Shown here in pieces: positions 9,820-17,879 of a DNA stretch of 64,000 bases. A program made the translations under genes and the position numbers. Positions within the stretch are counted from its first letter, which is position 1. Each line of letters begins with the position of its first letter. Location: assembly GCF_001613795.1 (NCBI RefSeq), contig NZ_LPVZ01000021.1:1-64000 (forward strand), given 5' to 3'. The notes beneath the pieces were generated by a model. That model worked only from the letters and a program-made list of their open reading frames with translations. It did no database searches and was not told the origin of the DNA. Origin of the DNA: Thalassospira sp. MCCC 1A01148. Lineage in GTDB: Bacteria > Pseudomonadota > Alphaproteobacteria > Rhodospirillales > Thalassospiraceae.

Positions 9820-10539
9820 CTATTCCGATGATGCGACGATACGCGGTTTTTCAGGTGCGCTTTCCTCGCCGGCTTTTTCAGCCTCCAGCGCGACGACCTT
9901 GTCGCGCAGTGTCTTGACTTCACGCCCGAGTTCATCAAGGGCACGTGCCACCGGATCCGGCAGGTCACCAAGCGGCGTACCATAAGCACAGAACCGGTCA
10001 TCCTGTTCACGACGAACAATCTTGGCCGGAATACCAACCACAGTCGCCCCTTCGGGCACCTCGGAAAGCACAACCGCGTTGCCGCCAACACGTGCATTCT
10101 TGCGCACGGTGAACGGGCCAAGGATTTGCGCGCCAGAACCAACAATCACACCATCTTCAAGCGTCGGGTGACGTTTCAGACCGCGCTGACCATCGCTGTT
10201 TACACTGGGCGACGTCCCGCCAAGGGTAACGCCCTGATACAATGTTACATCATCACCAAGTTCGGCGGTTTCACCGATCACAACACCCATGCCATGGTCG
10301 ATAAAGAAGCGCTTGCCGATTGTCGCCCCCGGGTGAATTTCGATCCCGGTCAACCAGCGCAAAATCTGCGACAGGAAACGGGCCGTCAGGCGAAAACCGC
10401 GCTGCCACAGCCAGTGCGTACCACGATACCCCATGATCGCATGGAACGCCGGATAGCTGATCACGACTTCCCAGCGGGATCGCGCCGCGGGGTCACGGGC
10501 AATCATCGCGTCAATTTCCTGACGAATTAGCTTGAACAT
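9820..10539 (-). CDS. cysE: Serine O-acetyltransferase CysE
   Basis: A 239-residue enzyme making O-acetylserine from serine and acetyl-CoA, the committed step to cysteine. An N-terminal helical domain is followed by a left-handed beta-helix of hexapeptide repeats (IEIHPGATIG ... GVTLGGTS ... VGGNAVVLSEVPEG). The catalytic Asp-His pair is in IDHGMGVVIGETA and a further His in KRHP. The C-terminal tail from about 195 is charged and probably coiled. I start at ATG 10539; the frame also opens at a TTG at 10581. It heads the isc cluster, so its product feeds cysteine to the desulfurases encoded next to it. Confidence 0.96.
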   Translation of the reverse strand: MFKLIRQEIDAMIARDPAARSRWEVVISYPAFHAIMGYRGTHWLWQRGFRLTARFLSQILRWLTGIEIHPGATIGKRFFIDHGMGVVIGETAELGDDVTLYQGVTLGGTSPSVNSDGQRGLKRHPTLEDGVIVGSGAQILGPFTVRKNARVGGNAVVLSEVPEGATVVGIPAKIVRREQDDRFCAYGTPLGDLPDPVARALDELGREVKTLRDKVVALEAEKAGEESAPEKPRIVASSE

Positions 10540-10638
10540 GGGGCGGTCCACTGTGTAATTAGTACCTTCGATTCCCGGCAACCGCTTCTACGCCCAGCCT
10601 CGCGCAGATCGCGAAAGCGGGTGAGACACGCAACATCG

Positions 10639-10677
10639 GGTTAGCCGGAATATAGGATAACCGAGTAACTTGGTCAA
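10639..10677 (-). promoter_or_regulatory. Predicted cysE-isc promoter with dyad over the -10 box
   Basis: On the minus strand TTGACC (10677-10672), a 17-nt spacer and TATATT (10654-10649) form a near-consensus sigma-70-type promoter about 110 nt before cysE. An imperfect dyad, GGTTAGCC (10639-10646) and GGATAACC (10655-10662), has 7 of 8 matching arm positions and flanks the -10 box. A repressor bound there would block the promoter. IscR or another Rrf2 protein is a candidate by context only. Confidence 0.55.
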
Positions 10678-10784
10678 GTATTTGCCCAACGCAATTTATG
10701 CACAAACACGAAAAAACTCACAAAAACACTCGGATATTTTTGTTACACACATCTTTCCATTCGTGGACAGGAGCAGTCAGATCC

Positions 10785-11423
10785 ATGCCTGAGGTCATTT
10801 TTAACGGCCCCGAAGGTCGCCTTGAAGGTCGCTACCATCATAACGGCGCTGACGATTCGCCCATCGCACTTATCCTCCATCCAAACCCGCAACAGGGCGG
10901 CACAATGAATAACAAGTTGTGCTTCAACATGTTCAACATGTTCAAGGATCGCGGCTATTCCGTCATGCGGTTCAACTTCCGCGGCGTGGGTCGCTCACAG
11001 GGTGTCTTCGATCAGGGCATCGGCGAACTGTCTGATGCGGCATCCGCGCTTGACTGGATGCAGACCTATAACGCCAATGCACGCGCAACCTGGGTCGCCG
11101 GTTATTCGTTCGGTTCCTGGATCGGCATGCAGCTTCTGATGCGCCGTCCGGAAATTGACGGATTTATTTCGGTCGCAGCCCCGGCAAGTGAACATGACTT
11201 CACCTTCCTTGCGCCCTGCCCGTCATCCGGCATTCTGATCCACGGCAGCCAGGACACCAACATCCCGGTGGCATCGGTTAACAAACTTGCCGACAAACTC
11301 AATGCCCAGAAGGGTATTGAAGTCGACATGTGCGCGATTGACGGTGCCGATCACTATTTTGCCAAACAGCAAGATGACGTGATCAAGCATTCGATTGCCT
11401 ATCTGGACAAGCGCGGCGCGTAA
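10785..11423 (+). CDS. Alpha/beta hydrolase, COG2945-like
   Basis: A 212-residue cytoplasmic serine hydrolase with the alpha/beta fold. It has an oxyanion-loop segment LILHPNPQQGGTM, a nucleophile elbow GYSFGSW (Ser108), a probable acid Asp157 in HGSQDTNIP, and His190 in DGADHYF. It resembles the short hydrolases of COG2945, whose substrates are unknown. The start at ATG 10785 has AGGAG 11 nt upstream; the open frame begins 29 codons earlier without such support. It diverges from cysE and ends in a strong terminator shared with anmK. Confidence 0.9.
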   Translation: MPEVIFNGPEGRLEGRYHHNGADDSPIALILHPNPQQGGTMNNKLCFNMFNMFKDRGYSVMRFNFRGVGRSQGVFDQGIGELSDAASALDWMQTYNANARATWVAGYSFGSWIGMQLLMRRPEIDGFISVAAPASEHDFTFLAPCPSSGILIHGSQDTNIPVASVNKLADKLNAQKGIEVDMCAIDGADHYFAKQQDDVIKHSIAYLDKRGA

Positions 11424-11452
11424 CGCGCTATATGCTTTATAAGCATAAAACG

Positions 11453-11481
11453 AAAGGCCGCCTGATCAGGCGGCCTTTTTT
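11453..11481 (+). terminator. Strong terminator overlapping the end of anmK
   Basis: AAGGCCGCCTGATCAGGCGG and its complement form an almost perfect palindrome (11454-11477), followed by a T-run to 11481. It ends the hydrolase transcript. The convergent anmK stop codon (11466-11468) is inside it, so the palindrome also encodes the last residues of AnmK. Confidence 0.9.
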
Positions 11482-12581
11482 GTTGTGTACAGCTTTCCAC
11501 CACAACACGGTTCCGGGACACCGGTTGTTCCGGGGAAACTTAGCGGCAAATCACGCAAATGTCTCACGGCCAGAAAACCAAAACATTCCGCCTCAACCGC
11601 ATCACCATCCCAATTCAGCTCGTCCACCGAGCGTACCAGCACATCAAGACGGGCTGCAAGTGTCGCCATGATGTAATCATTATGTCGCCCGCCACCGCAG
11701 ACGAACCAGCCTTTCGGCGCACTTGGCAAATGGTTCACACCGGCAACAATGGCTGCCACCGTGCAATTGGCAAGCGTTGCCGCCCCGTCAGGCACATTCA
11801 GCTTGGCCTCGACCACCAGCCCGTCGATGCGTGCTGCCATATCTTCGCGATCAAGTGATTTCGGCGGGATTCGATCAAAATACGGGTCTTCAAGGAATTT
11901 GACCTCAACCATCGGGTCGCCCGTACCCGACGCGGCCGTTGCCCCGTTCAAATCGACCGGATTGCCGGTATGGCGCAGCATCCAGTCATCAAGCCTGGCA
12001 TTGCCCGGCCCACAGTCAAAGGCCAGCAATGCATCGTCCGCATCAATATAGGTGACGTTTGAGACCCCACCAATGTTCAACACCGCCACAGGCAATTCCA
12101 CACCGGCACTTTTGATCAGGGCTGCATGATAGACCGGGGCAAGTGGCGCCCCCTCACCCCCGGCCGCCACATCCGCCAACCTGAAATCGGCCACCACCGG
12201 AATGCCGGTTTGTTGGGCAAGCATGTGCGGCGTTCCGATCTGGCGCGTGATCCCATTACCCGGTTCATGAAACACCGTCTGACCGTGAAATCCGATGACG
12301 CCAACATCAGCTGCTGAAACGCCGGATTTATCAAGCAGCATGTTAACGGCGTCAACATGGACCTGTGTCAGATCATCGGCCACGACATGTTCGCTGTTGG
12401 TCGCACTGCGATTGCCAAAACAGTCGCGCATGCGTTCACGCAATTCCGGGGCATAGGGCACAAAAACCGACTGCCCCGTTCGGCGTACCTCGATGCCATC
12501 GGTTTCAATTAGGGCCGCATCCACCCCGTCAAGGGACGTGCCGCTCATCATGCCAATTGCTGTGATCCAGCCTTGTGTCAT
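11466..12581 (-). CDS. anmK: Anhydro-N-acetylmuramic acid kinase
   Basis: A 371-residue sugar kinase that phosphorylates and opens 1,6-anhydroMurNAc to MurNAc-6-phosphate during peptidoglycan recycling. The family signature GMMSGTSLDGVDAALI is at residues 10-25, with VIGFHGQTVFH, LNIGGVSNVTYI and AFDCGPGNARLDDWM further on; the Asp in the last motif is the expected catalytic base. Length matches the family. It diverges from tyrS. Recycling partners are not adjacent, but the amidase and penicillin-binding proteins elsewhere in this window produce the turnover fragments. Confidence 0.96.
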   Translation of the reverse strand: MTQGWITAIGMMSGTSLDGVDAALIETDGIEVRRTGQSVFVPYAPELRERMRDCFGNRSATNSEHVVADDLTQVHVDAVNMLLDKSGVSAADVGVIGFHGQTVFHEPGNGITRQIGTPHMLAQQTGIPVVADFRLADVAAGGEGAPLAPVYHAALIKSAGVELPVAVLNIGGVSNVTYIDADDALLAFDCGPGNARLDDWMLRHTGNPVDLNGATAASGTGDPMVEVKFLEDPYFDRIPPKSLDREDMAARIDGLVVEAKLNVPDGAATLANCTVAAIVAGVNHLPSAPKGWFVCGGGRHNDYIMATLAARLDVLVRSVDELNWDGDAVEAECFGFLAVRHLRDLPLSFPGTTGVPEPCCGGKLYTTKKAA

Positions 12582-12769
12582 GTCGTGCTCCGTGCGCGGT
12601 AAATTGGTGGTTTAACGCAGACTAGAACGAAATTATCGCGAATTCGTTACCCGGATAGCAGATCTGTTCGCCGATGCGTTGCCGAGCGGATGTTTTCTGT
12701 GCTAGATCATCGCCTCCGCACCAATCGGCGGATCGAATTTTCTATCACAACCAACATAGCGCAAAAACC

Positions 12770-14023
12770 ATGACTGAACTGAAGTCTGATTTTCTCCGCG
12801 TCATGCATGACCGCGGTTACGTCCACCAATGTACTGATCTTGAAGGCCTTGATGCCTATGCATCGGATAATACGGTGGTGTGCTATGTGGGTTATGATTG
12901 CACCGCTGACAGCCTGCATGTCGGATCACTGGTATCAATCATGATGCTTCGCTGGTTGCAGAAAACCGGCCACAAGCCGATCGTCCTGATGGGGGGCGGC
13001 ACGACCCGCGTTGGTGACCCGACTGGCCGCGATGATGCGCGCCCGGTTCTGACCGATGAAATCATCGAAGCCAACATGGCGGGCATCAAAAAGGTCTTCC
13101 AGCAGTTCCTGACGTTTGGTGACGGCCCGACCGATGCGGTCATGGTCAATAACGCCGACTGGCTGGACAAGCTGAACTACATTGAATTCCTGCGTGATTT
13201 CGGTCGCCATTTCTCGGTCAATCGTATGCTGAGCTTTGATTCCGTCAAGCTCCGCCTGGATCGTGAACAGTCACTGAGCTTCCTTGAATTCAACTACATG
13301 ATTCTGCAGGCTTATGACTTTGTCGAACTGAATCGCAACTATGGCTGCACCTTGCAAATGGGCGGTTCGGATCAGTGGGGCAACATCGTCAATGGTGTCG
13401 AGCTGGGCCGTCGTGTCGATGACAAGTCGCTGTTTGGCCTGACCACTCCGCTGATGACCACCGCATCGGGTGCGAAGATGGGCAAGACTGCGGCTGGCGC
13501 TGTCTGGCTGAATGAAGAACGCCTGTCATCTTATGACTACTACCAGTTCTGGCGTAACACCGAAGACGCAGACGTGATCAAATTCATGCGTCTGTTTACC
13601 GAAATGTCGCTGGATCAGATTGCCGAATACGAAAAGCTTGAAGGCTCTCAGATTAACGAAGCCAAAAAGGTTCTGGCATTCGAGGCAGTCAAACTTTGTC
13701 GTGGCGAAGAAGCAGCCCTTGCGGCGGCTGAAACCGCCCGCAAAACCTTTGAAGAAGGTGTTCTGGCAGATGATCTTCCGACTGTGGAAGTCGCCAAGGC
13801 TGATCTGGATGCCGGCATTCCGGCCTTTGACCTGTTCCGTCGCGCGGAACTTGCCAAATCGGGTGGTGAAGCCCGTCGCCTGATCAAGGGTGGTGGTGCC
13901 AAGATCAATGACGAAAAAGTCAGCGATGAAAACGAAACCATCACGGCCGATGCCGTCAATGCGGATGGCGTGATCAAGGTTTCTGCGGGCAAGAAGCGCC
14001 ACGTGCTGATCAAACCTGTCTGA
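12770..14023 (+). CDS. tyrS: Tyrosyl-tRNA synthetase
   Basis: A 417-residue class-I synthetase charging tRNA-Tyr. The HIGH-type motif reads HVGSL ([13 protein letters not shown]), the KMSKS-type motif reads KMGKT, and MGGSDQWGN is the usual tyrosine-site segment. A C-terminal S4 RNA-binding domain includes [20 protein letters not shown] 12770 gives the expected N-terminus MTELKSDF; the frame extends 32 codons upstream without homology. A terminator follows. Confidence 0.98.
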   Translation: MTELKSDFLRVMHDRGYVHQCTDLEGLDAYASDNTVVCYVGYDCTADSLHVGSLVSIMMLRWLQKTGHKPIVLMGGGTTRVGDPTGRDDARPVLTDEIIEANMAGIKKVFQQFLTFGDGPTDAVMVNNADWLDKLNYIEFLRDFGRHFSVNRMLSFDSVKLRLDREQSLSFLEFNYMILQAYDFVELNRNYGCTLQMGGSDQWGNIVNGVELGRRVDDKSLFGLTTPLMTTASGAKMGKTAAGAVWLNEERLSSYDYYQFWRNTEDADVIKFMRLFTEMSLDQIAEYEKLEGSQINEAKKVLAFEAVKLCRGEEAALAAAETARKTFEEGVLADDLPTVEVAKADLDAGIPAFDLFRRAELAKSGGEARRLIKGGGAKINDEKVSDENETITADAVNADGVIKVSAGKKRHVLIKPV

Positions 14024-14040
14024 TCACAAAATACCCATTA

Positions 14041-14076
14041 AAAAGCCCCGCACGACTATCGGCGGGGCTTTTTTTT
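14041..14076 (+). terminator. Terminator after tyrS
   Basis: Stem AAGCCCCGC/GCGGGGCTT (14043-14051 with 14062-14070) is followed by eight or more Ts. A textbook intrinsic terminator, 18 nt after the tyrS stop. Confidence 0.9.
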
Positions 14077-14092
14077 GTGCTGTGCGATCAGA

Positions 14093-17000
14093 TTAACCCG
14101 GTTCGGCACCTGTGATCAGGTTGCGGAACACGCCGGGCACAAAGGTCGAGAGAGGATTGACCGTGATACTTGGTTCATCAAGATCGCCTTCAATCGTGTA
14201 TGTCGGGGCAAAGATACCGCCCCCCTCTTCACCGACCAGAATATCCCCAAGGAGCGGAATTGCGCCGAGTGCCGAGTTCAGCGCATAGACCGGCACAATC
14301 GATCCGGCAAGACGGATCTCGGATTTCGCCAGATCAATCGAACCATTGGCCGTCACCCCGACAGCGGCCCCGTTTGCCGCCACCTTTGAAAGTGACAGGA
14401 CATCATTTACATAGGTGAAATCGCCATTGAGCGCGTTAAACGAAATACCATTGCCTTGCAAAACATCGCCAAGCCCGGTCAGGGATGCGGCACTCAGGAC
14501 ACGGGCCGCAATCGGTGCGTTAACGACGCGAAATTCATCAATGCTCGCCTGACCGGTGAAGGGCTGGGAAACATCACTTTCATCGACCGTGCCTTCAATC
14601 GTCATGCGCCCGCCCAGTAGGTTGTCATACATATCAACCGCACGCAGGAAACGACCGGCATCTTCACTGGTGAGAGTTACCTTGCGTGTCTGGAAATCCT
14701 CGCGGACAACCTGGGCAAACACGTTTGCACGGTCGCCAAATGCCCCATTAAGGACAAGACGGTCCCATTCCTGCCCGACCGTGTGGATCGAACCACGCAC
14801 ATCGGCCAGCAGTTCTCCATTGGCCATGACCATTTGCTCGATGTTCAGGAACACTTCCGTGCTTCCGCCGGAGCGTTCGGCACGTTCGCCAATCCCACCG
14901 CTATTGGCGTCCGACAGGTCCATGCGCCTGTCCTCGCCGTCGTCGTCTTCATCCACGATCCACGGGGTGGCGATCAGTTGGCGGGCGGTGATTTCCAGTT
15001 CGCGTTGGTCGCCTTCCTGACGCAGTGTGATTTTGCCATCATTCAGAAGCGGTTCTTCGCCTTTTAAAAGGAAGCCATCGGCTGCAAGCGTGACAAGATA
15101 GTTCTGCGCGTCTGGTTCAGGATCAGGTGTTTTTTCTTCGGATGCCTCATCATCGATGAACGAACGCAGATCAAACTGCGCACCTCGAAGATCAATCAGC
15201 ACTCTTTCGTCTTCTTCCATACGAACAGTGCCGACAATACCGATATTCTCGCGGAATCGGGTGTCTTGCAGCTCGACCATCCATTTGTCGGCCATGACGT
15301 TATCACCACGCCAGCTACCACTTCCGCTTGCTTCAACGGCAGGTGCCGAAATCGCGAAACTATCGACCACCCCGCCACCATCAAACTGGACGGCAACATC
15401 AAACCTGGCCGACGCGGCAGCACCCGGTTCCTTGCGATAGCCGATTGTTTCAGTCGGAACGGAAATTCTGACATCGGCAAGATCAATATCACCAACCACG
15501 CGCACCGCGTCGGAGGCAACCTGAATATCAAGATCGCCCTTTGCCATCCCGTTCAGGTACGGCCCCGGGTCAAGTTCGATATCAGGCAGAACCGCAAGAT
15601 CAAGATCGCCCGACAGTTTGTAGTGACTTCTGACAGCCGCAGCGTCGTCAAACGTTTCCACCCAGTTGATGTTGGTGGTGCCGCGGCCAATGGTTGCCGT
15701 ACCGCCCAGCTCCAGCCCCTTGGTATTGACCTGCAATTCAAAGCTGCCATCAGCGATGTCCATGCCGCGAAATGCCGACGCAATCGCGGCATTTTCAATG
15801 CGCGATGCTGCTGCAACCTCAACATCATCAAAAGTCACATCACGCAAAAGCGGAAAATTCAGACGCACGCGCGTGGCTTGATCACCCCTGATCCGGGCCG
15901 GGTCAATGCCCAGACGGGTTGCAAAACCAAGCGGTTTTGCCTCGATCAGTTCAAGGGCCTTACGCGCGCTGCCTTGTGCCACAATTTCAATATCGGCGGA
16001 GGGCACGGGTTCATGCAACTTCGAGAAGACGATACTGGCATCCGTGACTTGAAGACCATCTGTCTCACCGGTATCGACAAAAATACTGAAACTGGTTTCG
16101 TCAAACTCGGCGCGGCCAGCGGCATTCAGCACACTGGGCATTTCACCCAGATAATGTACCGTCACACCCGACATCGTCATTTGGCCGCCAAGATCATCAA
16201 GAATAACGTCGTCTGCATCACCCTTATGCAGTTCCGTATGAAGCGTCGCCTGATGAACGATACCTTCGGAAAGGTTGGTGACAACCCATTCACGGGCGTC
16301 ATATCCAACGCCTTCGGGCCAGAGGCGATCAAGATCATTGGTCGCGACATCCTTGGCCGACGCATCAAGGTTCACCTGCCACTGCCCGAACGGATCAAGC
16401 ACGACGCCCTGAAGCTTGGCCGACGCATCACCGACATTCATCACAACGTTATCGATGCTGAACCGGCCGGGCACATAGCTTGTGACGATCTGTCCATCTG
16501 AAACGCGATAGGTTGCACGCATTTCGTCGGGAAAAGTGATGATGCCACTGCCAACCGAAAGATCCGTCGAGGCAACAAGCAATTCCCCGTTCGGATCAAA
16601 AGTTGCCTGCAATTTACCGGACACAGGTACGTAGGCATCGCGCAATTTTTCAAACACATCCGAGATACTGGCAAGGTCGGCCAGCTGCACCTCACCCAGT
16701 TCCGCTGCAAGATCAACCTCGCCGGTTTCCCTGCTGTAATCACCAGTCACCTTGACCTCGGTTGAGATATCCCCCGCACTGACCAGCATGGAGGCTTCTG
16801 CCCCGATCCCGAAAGCCTGACGTGATAGCATGATATCGGCTTGTGGTGCGGCCCAGACAATTCCGATTTTCTCATCGCGCACCTGAAGATCAGCATTGAC
16901 GATCCCAAAGCTTTCAAAATAGGCCGCAGCCGGAATATCGGTACGCTCGCCCGACAGAATGGCAAAGACATCTTGCAGAACAGAGTTTGCGGAACGCTCG

Positions 17001-17605
17001 ACGGTTGGGGATTCAGACGTCACTTCCGGAATAGGGTCAAGTTCTGCCTCTGGTGCGCCGGGCAGCTCAATCGTGACGGATGATCCACGACCTTTTTCAT
17101 AGGTTTGCGCCGCAGGGGCCGTAACATCATTTGCTTGATCTGTGTCTTCGGCCAGGGCCACGACATCTTCTGCGGTGTCTGTGGCAACATAGCCGATATC
17201 GATCTTGCCATCCGCGCTGCGTTCAAGACGGATGCGCGGACCAATCAGATTAAGTTCGCGAAGCGCAAGGACGCCTTCAAACAGCGCCTTGCTGGAAAAC
17301 ACCACATCGGCTTCGGGAACGTTAAGGAGCTCCTGATTGTCGGGGCCAAAGATGCTGACCTGGCGCAAGCCGACATCGAACTTTTCGTCCCAGCCACGCC
17401 AGCGCAGAACGATATCGCCCACGGCCAGCCGCGTGTTTCCCATGGATTGATTGAGATGATCGACAATATACGGGGTCAAACGGTGCAGGGACACGGGTTC
17501 CTGTGACAGCCGCCAGATGGTGACAGCTGCGAACACGCCGACAAACAGGACGATGGCTGATAACGTCAGCGCCAGCCATCCGGCAAAGGTCTTAACGTGG
17601 CGCAC
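14093..17605 (-). CDS. Large AsmA-like / DUF3971 envelope protein
   Basis: A 1170-residue protein with one N-terminal membrane helix (about residues 10-32) and a long, beta-rich periplasmic region. The layout matches DUF3971 plus an AsmA-like C-terminal domain, as in YhdP/TamB-type proteins that bridge inner and outer membrane and are linked to phospholipid transport. C-terminal landmarks are DMYDNLLGGRMTIEGTV, GLGDVLQGNGISFNALNG and the closing GDLDEPSITVNPLS. An acidic, low-complexity stretch near 860-950 contains EDDDGEDRRMD. The start is GTG 17605. It is convergent with tyrS and divergent from glnE. Function is inferred from family only. Confidence 0.88.
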   Translation of the reverse strand: MRHVKTFAGWLALTLSAIVLFVGVFAAVTIWRLSQEPVSLHRLTPYIVDHLNQSMGNTRLAVGDIVLRWRGWDEKFDVGLRQVSIFGPDNQELLNVPEADVVFSSKALFEGVLALRELNLIGPRIRLERSADGKIDIGYVATDTAEDVVALAEDTDQANDVTAPAAQTYEKGRGSSVTIELPGAPEAELDPIPEVTSESPTVERSANSVLQDVFAILSGERTDIPAAAYFESFGIVNADLQVRDEKIGIVWAAPQADIMLSRQAFGIGAEASMLVSAGDISTEVKVTGDYSRETGEVDLAAELGEVQLADLASISDVFEKLRDAYVPVSGKLQATFDPNGELLVASTDLSVGSGIITFPDEMRATYRVSDGQIVTSYVPGRFSIDNVVMNVGDASAKLQGVVLDPFGQWQVNLDASAKDVATNDLDRLWPEGVGYDAREWVVTNLSEGIVHQATLHTELHKGDADDVILDDLGGQMTMSGVTVHYLGEMPSVLNAAGRAEFDETSFSIFVDTGETDGLQVTDASIVFSKLHEPVPSADIEIVAQGSARKALELIEAKPLGFATRLGIDPARIRGDQATRVRLNFPLLRDVTFDDVEVAAASRIENAAIASAFRGMDIADGSFELQVNTKGLELGGTATIGRGTTNINWVETFDDAAAVRSHYKLSGDLDLAVLPDIELDPGPYLNGMAKGDLDIQVASDAVRVVGDIDLADVRISVPTETIGYRKEPGAAASARFDVAVQFDGGGVVDSFAISAPAVEASGSGSWRGDNVMADKWMVELQDTRFRENIGIVGTVRMEEDERVLIDLRGAQFDLRSFIDDEASEEKTPDPEPDAQNYLVTLAADGFLLKGEEPLLNDGKITLRQEGDQRELEITARQLIATPWIVDEDDDGEDRRMDLSDANSGGIGERAERSGGSTEVFLNIEQMVMANGELLADVRGSIHTVGQEWDRLVLNGAFGDRANVFAQVVREDFQTRKVTLTSEDAGRFLRAVDMYDNLLGGRMTIEGTVDESDVSQPFTGQASIDEFRVVNAPIAARVLSAASLTGLGDVLQGNGISFNALNGDFTYVNDVLSLSKVAANGAAVGVTANGSIDLAKSEIRLAGSIVPVYALNSALGAIPLLGDILVGEEGGGIFAPTYTIEGDLDEPSITVNPLSTFVPGVFRNLITGAEPG

Positions 17606-17879
17606 TCTTTGTACCCTGTTTTACCGATGTCATGTGCAGCAATATCAACAACCTGTCATATCCGCGATGGTTGTCGATTTGTCATTGGCAACCATATTAC
17701 CTGAAAGTACCAGACCGTTATTGATCTATTCCCCTTTTTGTCCGATCACAGAAAAGCTAGAAATGGTTAAGTCGTCCTGTTGATCAGGACGCCCAACTCC
17801 TTGCAGAGATTATGCAATCAGGCGCAACCCTTTGCATAGCGCGGTTTGTTGCCACTTCGCAATACAAGGAACGCAAAAA

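Noticed and set aside
15266-16501. 411-codon plus-strand open frame inside the AsmA-like gene
   Set aside because: Antisense shadow; low-complexity translation and no start signals.
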